Shown here one piece after another: positions 37,375 to 48,571 of a stretch of 64,000 nucleotides of DNA. The notes under the pieces were generated by a model. That model saw only the letters and a program-made list of their open reading frames with translations. It had not been told where the DNA came from and made no database searches. Location of the stretch: positions 148,012,567 through 148,076,566 of the forward strand of contig NC_133650.1 in assembly GCF_009905375.1 (NCBI RefSeq), written 5' to 3'. This stretch comes from Apium graveolens (taxonomy: Eukaryota; Streptophyta; Magnoliopsida; Apiales; Apiaceae). Position 1 is the stretch's first letter. The number at the start of each line of letters is the position of its first letter. Position numbers and translations under genes: made by a program.

Positions 37375-38640
37375 GTGATGGTATTGAAGAATGAAATTTT
37401 ACAGAAAGCTCATAATTCAAGGTATTCAATCCATCCAGGGAGTACCAAAATGTACAAAGATTTAAAGAAAAATTATTGGTGGCCAGATAGGAAGAGGGAA
37501 ATTGCGGAATGGATTAGCAGATGTTATACATGTCAAAGAGTTAAAGTAAAGCATCAGAGATCAAGTGGGTTATTACAGCCATTGGAGGTTCCAGAGGGGA
37601 AGTGGGAGCATATTGATATAGATTTCATGGTTGGATTACCAAGGGTAAAAGCCAATCATGATGTCATCTGAGTTATAGTGGATAGACTTACCAAGTCAGC
37701 TCATTTTCTGTCTATAAATGGAAGATTTTCACTGGACAAGTCAGTTCATGTGTACTTAAAAAGAAATCGTAATTCGTCATGGAGTTCCTGTGTCCAGCGT
37801 ATCCGATCGAGATCCAAAATTTAATTCAAGATTTTGGAAGAAATTTCAAGAATGTTTGGGAATGAACCTGAATATAAGTACGGTTTACCATCCACAGACG
37901 GACGACTAGAGTGAAAGAATGATCCAGACAATTGAAGATATGTTACGTGTTTGTGCTATTGATTTTAAAGGAAGTTGGGACGAGCATTTACCTCTAGTAG
38001 AATTTGCTTACAACAACAGTGTCACCCCAGTATGGGGATGCCACCCTATGAAGCTCTTTATGGACGCAAATGCAGATCTCCCGTTTATTGGGACGAAGTA
38101 GGAGAACGCAAAATACTTGGATCTAAATTAGTACAGCAGACAAAGGAAGTTGTTGAAGTTATCCAGAAGAGATTGACAGCCGCACATGACCGTCAAAGGA
38201 AATATGCAGATCAATCAAGGAAAGACATAGAATTTGAAGAAGGAAGCCTGGTATTACTGAAAGTATCACCGTGGAAGGGATTAACGAGATTTGAAAAGAA
38301 AGGAAAATTGAGCCCAAGATATGTCGGACATTTTGAGATTCTAAAGGACGTTGGCAAGGTAGCTTATGAGTTGGCGTTACCTCCGCACATGGAGCACATT
38401 CACAATGTTTTTCATGTATCGATGCTTAAAAAGTATAATCAAGACTCTAGGCATGTAATAGAATATGAACCAATAGAGCTTCAGGAAGATTTGTCATATA
38501 TAGAGAGTCCGATAGAGATTATTGAGGAAAGAGAGAAAGTATTGAGAAATAAAGTGGTAAAGTTAGTAAGAGTATTATGGAGAAACCCAAAGGTTGAATA
38601 GTCAACCTGGGAGTTAGAAAGTGATATCAGAGAAAAGTAC
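37375..38640 (+). pseudogene. Integrase with chromodomain, element B
   Basis: The zinc-binding N-terminus (H-x-H, C-x2-C: HNSRYSIHPG..., CYTCQRVK) and first catalytic Asp (DIDFMVGLP) are in one frame to a TGA at 37669. The second Asp block and the Glu block (about 37790-37960) are in other frames, with a TAG at 37907. From 37975 a 208-codon frame is open, with [55 protein letters not shown] and then a chromodomain (IIEEREKVLRNKVVKLVRVL, WRNP) that hits a TAG just before the usual TWELE end. Such chromodomains guide integration to marked heterochromatin. Confidence 0.85.
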
Positions 38641-38680
38641 CCTCATTTATTTTCTTAGGAGATTCTGAGGACATAATCCT

Positions 38681-38697
38681 TTTAAGGGGGGAAGGAA
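38681..38697 (+). other. Polypurine tract of element B
   Basis: TTTAAGGGGGGAAGGAA directly precedes the right LTR, which lacks the first T found in the left LTR (GTAATATCC against TGTAATATTC). Confidence 0.8.
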
Positions 38698-41600
38698 GTA
38701 ATATCCGGGATATATCGTATAATTATTTTTGCTAATAAATAATTATTATATGTGTCCAGTACCTATTTTGTGAATTATTTGTTAAGTGTTAAATGTGCTT
38801 GGCTGTTTAAAAATAATATTAATTGAGTATTCTAATTTTTATATGTCCAAAATAAAATATAGATAATTGTCATATCTTCCTAATTATTTTTATGTCGATT
38901 TATGAATTTATAGGAATCATATGAATTTTATAAAATCTTTTTCCGGGCATTTAAAATCTATTTTATAAAAACGGGAACCAACCGATGTCATCCGTTTTTA
39001 CGTTTTTATAACCCGAAATCTTCCGAAAACTCCTTCCTAACCTAATTGCAATATTTTGAGCATTTTCCATGTTTTGATTTTTTCGATCCGGCGTACGGTT
39101 TGTCCTGTGCGGGTCCCGGCGCAATATTTTCGATACATTATTCATTTCGGTAAATCAATAAAACTCGTATTTTCGATAAACAGGAGCTTTTTATTAAACT
39201 ATCACAATTATCACCTCGTAATACGTGTAACCAGGCGCTGAGACCAAGACCGCAGTACAAATTGTACTGATTTGGATAATTATCCCGAAAACCGGTACCG
39301 TTTGGATCAGTTTTTCTAAATAAACGTACCGTTTTATATCCGAAATGATCCAACGGGATACTAATTTCCCGTAATTATAAATAGCCTTTACCGTATTTTA
39401 TTTTGTACCAGAATTCATTTGCAAAAAGTATTTACAGTGTTTTACAGAGAAAATACTATAATTCTATTTTGTTCTTCGTAATCAAACACAAATTCAGAGG
39501 TGTTATCGATATCTGATTTTGGCGTACATATACTCAAAACGAAGCTACTGAAATCTAGAATTCAAATCTTCCATCAATTTCAACCCAGAAACATCAGGTG
39601 ATTTTCTATTTAATTATTTATATTCGAGTTTCTTGGTATTTAAATTATGAATTTTTGTTCGAGAGGTTGTTTGTATGATTTGATGATTGTATGTTGTAGA
39701 GCTCGTCTTCCTGATGATTTTGATATATTATATGTGTGATTTGGAGTTCAGTAACGTGTTCAATTTGGTGTATGATTTTCGAAATTGTAAATTAGGGTTT
39801 ATGAATGTTATGAATGTTTCCAATTGATTTTAGGCGTTTATTCGTTAGGGGTTATTAGGTTAAACGGTTTACGTCAACAGATAGATCGTGGAATAAGGAT
39901 TTGTTTGGTATATACATGACTAACAGAGGAAAGTTATATGTGGCTCGTCGGAAAATTGTGCAGACCGGCGGCGGAATTTTCCGATTAAGATTTCGGCCGT
40001 TTCGTTAGGTAGTTGTCACTCCTGATCCCATATTCGTGTTCCTGGAGGTTTTAACTTCATTTTCTGTGACTCTGGGTGATTTCTGGGTTGTCGAGATGTC
40101 ACCGGAGAAGCTCGGGGTCGCCGTTAATGGCGACCGCCGGCTACAGGGCGGGGATGATGGCAAAACTGCCATTTGAACCCCCAAGTTTGTGATACTTGCA
40201 ACTTAGTCCCTGACGTTTTAAAAATTCAATTTCTGTTCTATTTATTTTCAAAAACCGGATTTCTTTTTAATAAAATGATTTTAAAAATAGTTTTAATTAT
40301 TTTAAATTCCAAAAATCATTTATTTTATTTCTAAAATTCATCTGTAATTTAAAAATAGATCTTGATTACTTAATTAATTAATTTTAATTAATAATTAATT
40401 AATTAATTGATCAATTAATTTAAATATTAATTGATTAATTAGTATAATTATTTATTAATTGATGTTAATTGATAATTTAATTGGATTTAATTATTTTTAA
40501 ATGATTTACAAATTCCGAAAAATAGTTTCGAGCTTTGAAATATTATTTTAAATTGTTTTCAAGGCTCGATAATTATTATAAAATTGTTTTGAAGCCAGAT
40601 TTGGTCAACCGAACTCTGTTTATTACTCCGGAATTGATCCAATGACCCGTTTTAATTCTGAAAAATGTTTTAAAAATTATTTTAAATACCTGAAAGCCTG
40701 TTTATGACCCGAGACTTCTTTATAAATGATATATCATTGATTATTCGACGTGTTATGTGCTATATGTGACTTGTTGGTTAACTGTCGGTCTACATGTTCG
40801 GTGTTTATTTGTTTATAGCATAATTTTCAATCCGTTAATCGGATTCGGGTGAAACGAAGGGTAGGTCAAACCTTATGACGTCCATGTGACGATCAGAACA
40901 ATGTGAGATGAATATTGATAGATGCTTATGATGCCTAGCAGAGTAAGCAAGGATTAGGAAAGAGAAGCGGGTGATCAAAAAATAGAATTGATATGTAGAA
41001 AATACAACAAGTGATCAGAGGATAGAAGCGAGGCATAGGAGAAGGAGATGAGTGGTTGTTGAATGGAGTCATTAGACGAGTACAAGTGAAGTTAAAATCG
41101 ATTATGATAAGGCAAGTACTTCTAAACCTTTCTCGAGATTTATTGCAAATATTTTTAAAATCTCTTGTGACATACTATTAATATTCAAAATAGCTTTGTT
41201 TTATATTGTAAATACTTTGAATCCTTCAGCATTGAACCTGAGCCACATCAATTGATCTTTGAGCCATAAGCCTTATTCTTTGTAAACCATTTCTTGTTGA
41301 TCTACCAGATACTATACCACACAAATACGATACTACTCCACAAATATATATACCCATCATATACCAAACACTGGAACAAAATTGTTTAAACATACTGAAA
41401 CTTTTATACTCAACCATACCTTGCGACATCAAAGAGCTAAATATTGTAGACCATTGTTCCTCTAATACTCAATTCTCCTACAAGCCGGAGGCCATTTCTT
41501 ATACAAACTTTAATACCCCTTGTGATACTCATGAATGCATTATGCCTTTATACAAATATTTCATCACTGTTGATTACGATCTTATTTTATTGAATTATAT

Positions 41601-42272
41601 TATTTATCATATTGAACTGCTTTAGAATTGGATAGTTTTTTTTACATAGGGACCAGATTCGTGGTCAGACCATATCAATGGTCAAGTTAGGCCAATGTGT
41701 GCCTTGGATCCAGTAATGAGAGCAGTGCTGTGTGCTTTGCTCGGGGTTAGTGCGTGACTGATCAGCAGCCTAACCTTGGTTTTAAAATTTTAAAATGAAT
41801 ATCCAATTCTATTGGTTGTTTAACAAGAAACTTAATTCCTTTGAATCATCTCATTTAATTATTGTTTAACCTCACTTATCGATAATATGACTTGCTGAGC
41901 TAGTTAGCTCACTCTTGCAAATCTTTTTACATATTTTACAGTTAAGAAGAATACAGTTGATAGCGAGGTTTCCAAGTTCGATGCGCGAGCTAGGATTCCA
42001 GATTGAGTCAGATCGAGCTAGCAGGAGCTTACTACGGTAGTGAGATACCAAGATTGTAAGAATAATTTCATTATCAGTTGTAAGTGAAATTAGTTGGGAT
42101 TTGGTACGTTATAATAAAAGTTAAGGTTGTGGCTTGTTTTCATACTTTAACCTGTTGCGATCTGTGGTTTTATGAAGCGGGGTCATTATAAATAATATTT
42201 CTTATACATGTTAATATATTGTGTTTGTGTTGTGGACCCCAAACTTCTGACCCGGGCTTGGAGGGCGCCACA
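38698..42272 (+). repeat. Right (3') LTR of Tekay element B
   Basis: Collinear with 29489-33079; it ends GGAGGGCGCCACA and is followed by TSD CTTAT (42273-42277). Confidence 0.9.
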
Positions 42273-42277
42273 CTTAT

Positions 42278-43567
42278 TATAGAATAAGTTCATTGAACAT
42301 GACTCACACAGCTGAACAACTGATGGAGTTCACTCACGTGTCAGCAGTTGTTCACATAGTGATAGTTGTACAAGTATCCTTAGACTTGAGGTCATCATAG
42401 TCATCTTGTGTACACTGAACTATGCTTTAGTTTAGTTCTTAGTCTCCAGGGACAATTATAAGGGTTCTACTGGGTATAGGAATTTGTACACGAAGATAGT
42501 GTATGATCAATAGAGGATCTACCCCTTCTAGTGAAGGAAGAGAATGTTCAATGCTGATCCACTTATGCTAGTTCAGGAATCTCTGGCCAGAGTGAATGAA
42601 ATTAGAAAGGAGTTTCGAATTTACATTAAATAGAACTAAGCATAGTAAATGGGAAAGCAAGTGATTAAATAAGATAGGCTTGACACAAGTTCCATGCCTT
42701 ATATTTAATCGTGACATTGCAGGGTAGAAGGAATTGATTGTACGGTAACTACTCACTAAATAGGTTCTTGGTATTCTAAGCAGTGAATTCGTATTATCCG
42801 GATAGTCGCGATATGCTGAGAAGTATCCCTCACGATGTAGAATAAATATGATTAATTAATTAATCATATTTAATGAATTAGAGAATTTATATAAATAATG
42901 ATAAAATAGTTTTATATTATTTATTTCTACTACCGGCTTAATATTGAATCTACAGGGTCACACCATAAAAGAGAATGATTTAATGGTGGAGAAATTAATT
43001 AATAATGGTTGATAATTATTTATTTATGAAATAAATAATTAATTTTCAAATTTAATAATTGATTAAATGAGATTTAATTGATTATAAATTAATTAAGAAA
43101 AAGTTCTTAATATTATTAATTAAGAATTTAATTTTTGGAAATTAAATCAAGAGAGAGAATTATTTCTAAAGTGTTTAGAAAAAGGATTAATAATTAAAAG
43201 GTATTTTAATTATTAGTGAGAATAATAAAGGGTTAATAATAATAATATTTTATGGGAAAATTTTCAGCTGAAAATTTTGCCTATAAGTATACTATTATAA
43301 ACCCTATTTTTGACTCAACCCAAAGATTTACAAAACCCTAATTCTCTCCACCTCCTCCTCCTTCATTACATCGTTTTCTTGGTGGATACCGGTGGAGTGC
43401 TTCACACTTGAGGAGCAGCTGCTAAGGATCTTCGCTCGTGGTTCTTGGATCGCTTTTAAAGGTTAGAAATCGATCCCTCGATTTTATTTACGATCATGTA
43501 TGCATATTATATGGATTTTATTTGTGTAAAATTATTTTACCATGCTTTTGTGATAGATAAAATCCTG
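42278..43567 (+). repeat. Copia left LTR, second part
   Basis: It continues the LTR from 29488. It matches the right LTR 45297-46341 plus 57162-57406. The TATA-like CTATAAGTAT (43281-43290) differs by one base from CTATAAATAT (46301-46310) in the right LTR. The final ACA of the LTR is missing; the sequence passes directly into the RT reading frame. Confidence 0.85.
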
Positions 43568-44895
43568 TTAAAATTGACTTTGATGAAACTTTTTCGCCTG
43601 TAGCCCTGTTAAAATCAATTTGGATTTTGCTTGCGATTGCTGCTTACTACGACTATGAGATCTGGCAAATGGATGTGAAAATGGCCTTCCCCAATGGGGA
43701 ACTTGAGGATGAAGTGTATATGACACATCCAGAGGGTTTTCTTTCCAAGGGAAATGAACACCTAGTGTGTAAGCTGCTGCAAACCATATATGGTTTAAGG
43801 CAAGCTTCTCGTAGATGGAACATCCGTTTTGATGAGACAATCAAAGAGTTTGGTTTTATCAAAAACATAGATGAACCATGTGTCTACAAGAAGGTTAGTG
43901 GGAGCGCGGTAACATTTCTTGTATTGTATATGGATGACATACTTCTTATAAGAAATGATATACCGATGCTACAATCAGTCAAAGTATGGCTATCAAAGAA
44001 CTTCACCATGAAGGACTTGGGAGAAGCATCCTACGTTCTCGGTATGAAGATCTATAGAGATAGATATAGAAAAATGATAGGTCTTACCCAGGGTACATAC
44101 ATCCAGAAAGTGCTTAAAAGGTTTAGCATGGAAAACTCCAAAAGAGGTCTCATACCGATGAGCCATGGAGTGTCCCTTTCCGAAAAAATGTCTCCTAAGA
44201 CACCTGAGGAAAGAGAGCGTATGAGTAAGATTCCTTATGCTTCAGCAATAGGATCTATCATATACGCGATGTTATGTACAAGGCCTGATGTTGCTTATTC
44301 AATTAGTGTGACGAGCAGATATCAGTCCAATCCAGGTGAAGACCACTGGAAAGCAGTGTAAAACATCTTTAAGTATTTGTAAAGGACTCAGGACATTTTT
44401 CTTGTTTTTGGTGGTGAATCTGAGTTGAAAATAGAGGGTTATACTGACTCTAGTTTTCAATCAGAAAGTGATAGCAAATCCATGTCAGGGTACGTGTTTA
44501 CTCTGAATGGTGGTGTGATAAGTTGGAAGAGTTCCAAATAGTCTACAACGGCTGACTCCACAGCGGAAGCAGAATATATAGCTGCAAGTGACGCTGCAAA
44601 AGAAGCCATTTGGATGAGGAAATTTGTTTCTGAGTTGGGAGTTGTTCCTAGCGTTGAAGAGCCTATTGTGTTGTATTGTGATAACAACGCAGCAATAGCA
44701 TAAGCCAAGGAACCTAGGTCTCATAAAAGTTCTAAACATGTCCTGCGGCGCTTTCATTTGATTAGGGAGATTGTTGAAAGAGGAGATGTCAACGTTGAGA
44801 GAGTTGACACACATAACAACATAGCAGACCCTTTAACAAAGCCACTTTCTCAAAGTCACTTTGATCGTCATAAAGACAAGATGGGTATTAGATAA
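43568..44895 (+). pseudogene. Copia reverse transcriptase and RNase H (four nonsense codons)
   Basis: One reading frame runs from the LTR junction to TAA at 44893-44895 without any frameshift. It covers the Ty1/copia RT domain (DFDETFSPVALLKS; QMDVKMAFPNGE; LVCKLLQTIYGLRQASRRW; YMDD at 43927-43938; KDLGEASYVLGMKI) and RNase H (GYTDSSF, AEAEYIAASDAAKEAIW, CDNNAAI, SKHVLRRFHLIRE, ADPLTKPL). Four in-frame stops interrupt it: 44359, 44380, 44539 and 44701. The first 244-codon open part (from 43627) keeps the RT active site. Everything upstream of RT is absent: gag, protease, integrase and primer site. Confidence 0.92.
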
Positions 44896-44910
44896 CAGAG
44901 TGTTTAGCTT

Positions 44911-44927
44911 TAGTACAAGTGGGAGAT
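44911..44927 (+). other. Polypurine tract of the copia element
   Basis: AGTACAAGTGGGAGAT lies directly before the right LTR start at 44928, the usual copia arrangement. Confidence 0.8.
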
Positions 44928-46341
44928 TGAAAGAGATATGTCCTAAGTCCAATCATGTGTGAGGATTTAGGAATAACTTTTATGTAATCTGTTTTGATTT
45001 CATTGATATTAATAAAAGACTTGTTTTGTTTTTTATTGGTGGCTCTATCTATTTTAAGTGTTTAAATAAGATATACCACAGTTTAGAGTAAAGCTTTTTA
45101 TGGATTGTGATGAGATCATAATAATGAGACCTAAAAGATGATAACTCTAAACTTAAATAGTTCCTGGTCGTAGGATTACTAACTGGTAATTAATAATCCG
45201 CAAAGATCGGTACATACTATGCTTGCTTCATTGTGAAGGATGTCTGTTCTCATAGATATTTGTGTGGTGACACTATAGCTAGTATGTAGGTGCTTCTTAT
45301 AGAATAAGTTCACTGAACATGACTCACACAGCTAAACAACTGATGGAGTTCACTCACGTGTCAGCAGTTGTTCACATAGTGATAGTTGTACAAGTATCCT
45401 TAGACTTGAGGTCATCATAGTCATCTTGTGTACACTGAACTATGCTTTGGTTTAGTTCTTAGTCTCCAGGGACAATTATAAGGGCTCTACTGGGTATAGG
45501 AATTTGTACACGAAGATAGTGTATGATCAATAGAGGATCTACCCCTCCAGTGAAGGAAGAGAATGTCCAATGCTGATCCACTTATGCTAGTTCAGGAATC
45601 TCTGGCCAGAGTGAATGAAATTAGAAAGGAGTTTCTAATTTATATTAAATAGAACTAAGCATAGTAAATAGAAAAGCAAGTGATTAAATAAGATAGGCTT
45701 GACACAAGTTCCATGCCTTGTATTTAATCATGACATTGCAGGGTAGAAGGAATTGATTGTACGGTAACTACTCACCTAATAGGTTCTTGGTATTCTAAGC
45801 AGTGAATTCGTATTATCCGGATAGTCGCGATATGCTGAGAAGTATCCCTCACGATGTAGAATAAATATGATTAATTAATTAATCATATTTAATGAATTAG
45901 AGAATTTATATAAATAATGATAAAATAGTTTTATTATTATTTATTTCTACTACCGGCTTAATATTGAACCTACAGGGTCACACCATAAAACAGAATGATT
46001 TAATGGAGGAGAAATTAATTAACAATGGCTGATAATTATTTATTTATGAAATAAATAATTAATTGGCAAATTTAATAATTGATTAAATGAGATTTAATTA
46101 ATTATAAATTAATTAAGAAAAAGTTCTTAATATTATTAATTAAGAATTTAATTTTTGGAAATTAAATCAAGTGAGAGAATTATTTCTAAAGTATTTAGAA
46201 AAAGGATTAATAATTAAAAGGTGTTTTAATTATTAGTGAGAATAATAAAGGGTTAATAATAATAATATTTTATGGGAAAATTTTCAGCTGAAAATTTTGC
46301 CTATAAATATACTATTATAAACCCTATTTTTGCCTCAACCC
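44928..46341 (+). repeat. Copia right LTR, first part
   Basis: It begins TGAAAGAGATATGTCC. It contains an AT palindrome (GATTAATTAATTAATC near 45869) and TATA at 46301-46310. The Tat element interrupts it 32 bp after the TATA, close to the expected transcription start. TSD AACCC at 46337-46341. Confidence 0.92.
46301..46310 (+). promoter_or_regulatory. TATA box of the copia right LTR
   Basis: CTATAAATAT; the left-LTR copy has a substitution (CTATAAGTAT at 43281). Confidence 0.55.
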
Positions 46342-46911
46342 TGTTATGGATAAAAAACCAAGGTTATTACTTACTGTATTTAATACTAAGATTCGGGAGC
46401 TCAAGGCCTTTAATGGCTGCTCTCGTATTTCGTGACTCAATCTGCCTTTACGAGATGCCTACGTATCTCTGTGAATTAGAGAATCAAGCCAAAAAACATA
46501 GTTCTGATTGGTGGGGGTGAGACCCCTTATATAGATGTTGGGAGTCCTTGAATTGGACTTGGTATAGGAGACTTGGTGGGCAAGTCTCATAATTAGAATG
46601 GACTTTGGAGTCCTAGATAGTAGGAAACTGATTCCTTATCCTTTTAGGTCCCCTTGAGGCTAATCTCCAAGGATTTATATCCTTATCGGGACTCTTTTCA
46701 ACATCTGATTTGTCCCTTATTAATTAATTATGAAATTAATTAATAATCAGGGCTTTTGGGCCTTTTTTATTCCATCAGGCCTGATCTGGTCCATCAGGCT
46801 TAACCTTTCTGGTCTGAGTATCATATATCTTTTTATTGGGCCTGGCAGCCCACAGTTTGTACAATTAATGCAGTATTTAATTATACAAACATAATTTATT
46901 TATCCCTATCA
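46342..46911 (-). repeat. Left (3') LTR of the young Tat element
   Basis: On plus it starts TGTTATGGATAAAAAACC and ends TTTATTTATCCCTATCA. Almost identical to 56588-57156. The minus-strand TATA (CTATATAAGG) is at 46525-46534. Confidence 0.95.
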
Positions 46912-46928
46912 TTTGCCCCCCAACTTTT
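46912..46928 (-). other. Polypurine tract of the young Tat element
   Basis: Plus strand TTTGCCCCCCAACTTTT, that is a G-rich purine tract on minus, directly before the 3' LTR. Confidence 0.85.
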
Positions 46929-47039
46929 GGGAAACATTGATTAGGTTTCGCAGAAGTTAAGTCTATTTGTTCCCTTACAGGGTTTCGTTTTTCCGTAAAG
47001 TGTGGAGCGACCTACACATTTACAACGAATTTTTCCTTT

Positions 47040-47220
47040 TATTCGGGAATTATCTTAATTTCCATGAATTTTTCCCTTATTTCCGGGATTTTTCCCTTAT
47101 TTTCTGGAATTTTTCCCTATTTTTCTGGGATTTTCCCTAATTTTCTGGGATTTTTCCCTAATTTTCTGGAATTTTCTGGGATTTTTCCTTATTTTCTGGA
47201 ATTTTCCCTAATTTCCAGCC
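47040..47220. repeat. Short minisatellite (TTTTCTGGGATTTTTCCCTA)
   Basis: About eight to nine irregular copies of a unit of 17-25 bp containing TTTTCTGG and TTTTTCCC. It is the first of four repeat families in the non-coding 3' region of the Tat element. Confidence 0.8.
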
Positions 47221-47225
47221 CTTTT

Positions 47226-47610
47226 TTCGACCAGGATCCAGGTCGAAATTTCGACCAGGATCCTAGTCGAAAAATGGGGCCAGCCTTGTCATCCTGGTCG
47301 AAGGAATTCGACTAGGATCCACGACCTGGAATTCGACCAGGATCCTAGTCGAAATTTCGACCTGGATCTAGGACCTGGAATTCGACCAGGATCCTAGTCG
47401 AAAATTCGACCTGGATCGAGGTCGAAAATTCAACCCTTTTTTTTTATAAGCCTATCGACTAGGATTTCGACTAGGATTCTAGTCGATATTTCGACCTGAA
47501 TCCTGTTCGAAAATTCTTTGGTTTTCTTGCTTCCTGGTCGAAGGATTTCGACTAGGATCCACGACCTGGAATTCGACCAGGATCCTAGTCGAACTTCGAC
47601 CTGGGTTTTT
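47226..47610. repeat. GGATCC/TTCGAC palindromic repeat cluster
   Basis: Many copies of TTCGACCAGGATCCTAGTCG and variants. The unit is itself close to palindromic (CGACTAGGATCC and its reverse alternate), so single-stranded forms could fold into hairpins. Confidence 0.75.
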
Positions 47611-47659
47611 AATCCCTATTTTTTGAAAGATGCTTGGTTTTATTCGACCTCATTCCTGG

Positions 47660-48030
47660 TCGAAGCTTCGACCTCAATTCAGTTCCGTTATTCCAGCTAT
47701 TTTCGGGTGTCTGCTCGAAAGATTTCGGGCAGGATTCACGACCTGGAATTCGACCTGGATTCTGGTCTTTTTTACCCGCTATTTTCGGGTGTCTGCTCGA
47801 AAGATTTCGGGCAGGATTCACGACCTGGATTTCGACCTGGATTCTGGTCTTTTTTACCCGTTATTTTCGGGTGTCTGCTCGAAAGATTTTGGGCAGGATT
47901 CACGACCTGGATTTCGACCTGGATTTCGACCTGGATTCTGGTCTTTTTTACCCGCTATTTTCGGGTGTCTGCTCGAAAGATTTCGGGCAGGATTCACGAC
48001 CTGGATTTCGACCTGGTTCCTGGTCTTCCA
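47660..48030. repeat. 82-bp tandem repeat
   Basis: Successive ACGACCTGG landmarks at 47738, 47820, 47902 and 47996 give a period of 82, 82 and 94 (the last contains a 12-bp internal duplication). The core is CCGCTATTTTCGGGTGTCTG and CTCGAAAGATTTCGGGCAGG. As 82 is not divisible by three and the unit lacks stops, all three plus frames stay open; the resulting ORFs (47518-48059) are repeat translations, not genes. Confidence 0.88.
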
Positions 48031-48104
48031 CTAGCCTTCTTTATTTAGCTTTAATTTAGGGTATTGTATTTTCCAAATCCTAATTGGATTTGGGCCTAGC
48101 CTTT

Positions 48105-48215
48105 TTTGTTGGGCTTTTCCAAATCTTATTGGGCCTCTTTTATTGGGCCTTTTCAAATCTTATTGGGCCTCTTTTATTGGGACTTTTCAAATCTTATTGG
48201 GCCTCTTTTTATTGA
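48105..48215. repeat. TTATTGGGCCTCTTTTATTG repeat
   Basis: Three copies of a unit of roughly 36 bp built from TTTTCAAATCTTATTGGGCC and TCTTTTATTGGG, just upstream of the antisense-gene promoter. It contains repeated TTGGGCC motifs; a regulatory role is possible but unproven. Confidence 0.75.
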
Positions 48216-48349
48216 TCTGGGCTTAATACACCCTGTTAAGAATGCTCTAGAATTCCTTGGAATATTCTGGAATATTCTTTTTTCTGGGCTTTTTCTTATG
48301 GGCTTTTGTCCTCAATGGGCTTTTCGTCCCTTCAACTTCCTTTTCCTCT

Positions 48350-48357
48350 TATATAAA
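48350..48357 (+). promoter_or_regulatory. TATA box of the antisense gene
   Basis: TATATAAA lies 222 bp upstream of the ATG, oriented toward the antisense gene and independent of the LTR promoter. A transcription start about 30 bp downstream would give a short leader spliced once before the ATG. Confidence 0.65.
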
Positions 48358-48486
48358 GGAATGAGGAAAGGCTATTACTCCTCACTTTCTCATTTCTTAG
48401 TTTTCTTCTTCATCTTCCTGCTAAGATTCTCAGAGGAATAACAGCAAGTCGGAGCTCAAAGCCTTTTTTCAGGAGCGCTTCTTCAG

Positions 48487-48571
48487 GTAAGATTCCTCCC
48501 TTTGCTTTTCATTACTTTTCCATTGTGTGCCATTTTAAGATAGCCTATTTACGTGCCTCATACTTTTTCAG
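48487..48571 (+). other. Predicted 5'UTR intron of the antisense gene
   Basis: The donor CAG|GTAAGATT at 48487 and the acceptor TTTTTCAG ending at 48571 are strong plant splice signals; the intron is 85 bp and ends directly before the ATG at 48572. Confidence 0.65.

Larger units (their letters stand above)
29489..42272 (+). mobile_element. Tekay-type Ty3/gypsy retrotransposon B
   Basis: A complete 12.8-kb element with two LTRs of about 3.6 kb and TSD CTTAT (29484-29488 and 42273-42277). The empty site can be read in the copia right LTR near 45290, one base different. The order is LTR, tRNA-Met primer site, gag relic, protease relic, reverse transcriptase relic, RNase H relic, integrase with chromodomain, polypurine tract, LTR. 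All domains are in normal order but broken. The chromodomain and long LTRs indicate the Tekay/Del chromovirus lineage. Confidence 0.9.

Noticed and set aside
42843..45892. AT palindrome GATTAATTAATTAATC as an origin or terminator
   Set aside because: It occurs at the same place in both copia LTRs (near 42851 and 45869) and is ordinary AT-rich LTR sequence.
47518..48059. Three long overlapping plus-strand ORFs as candidate genes
   Set aside because: They are translations of the 82-bp tandem repeat in three frames and contain the same peptide words shifted; no start context or domain.
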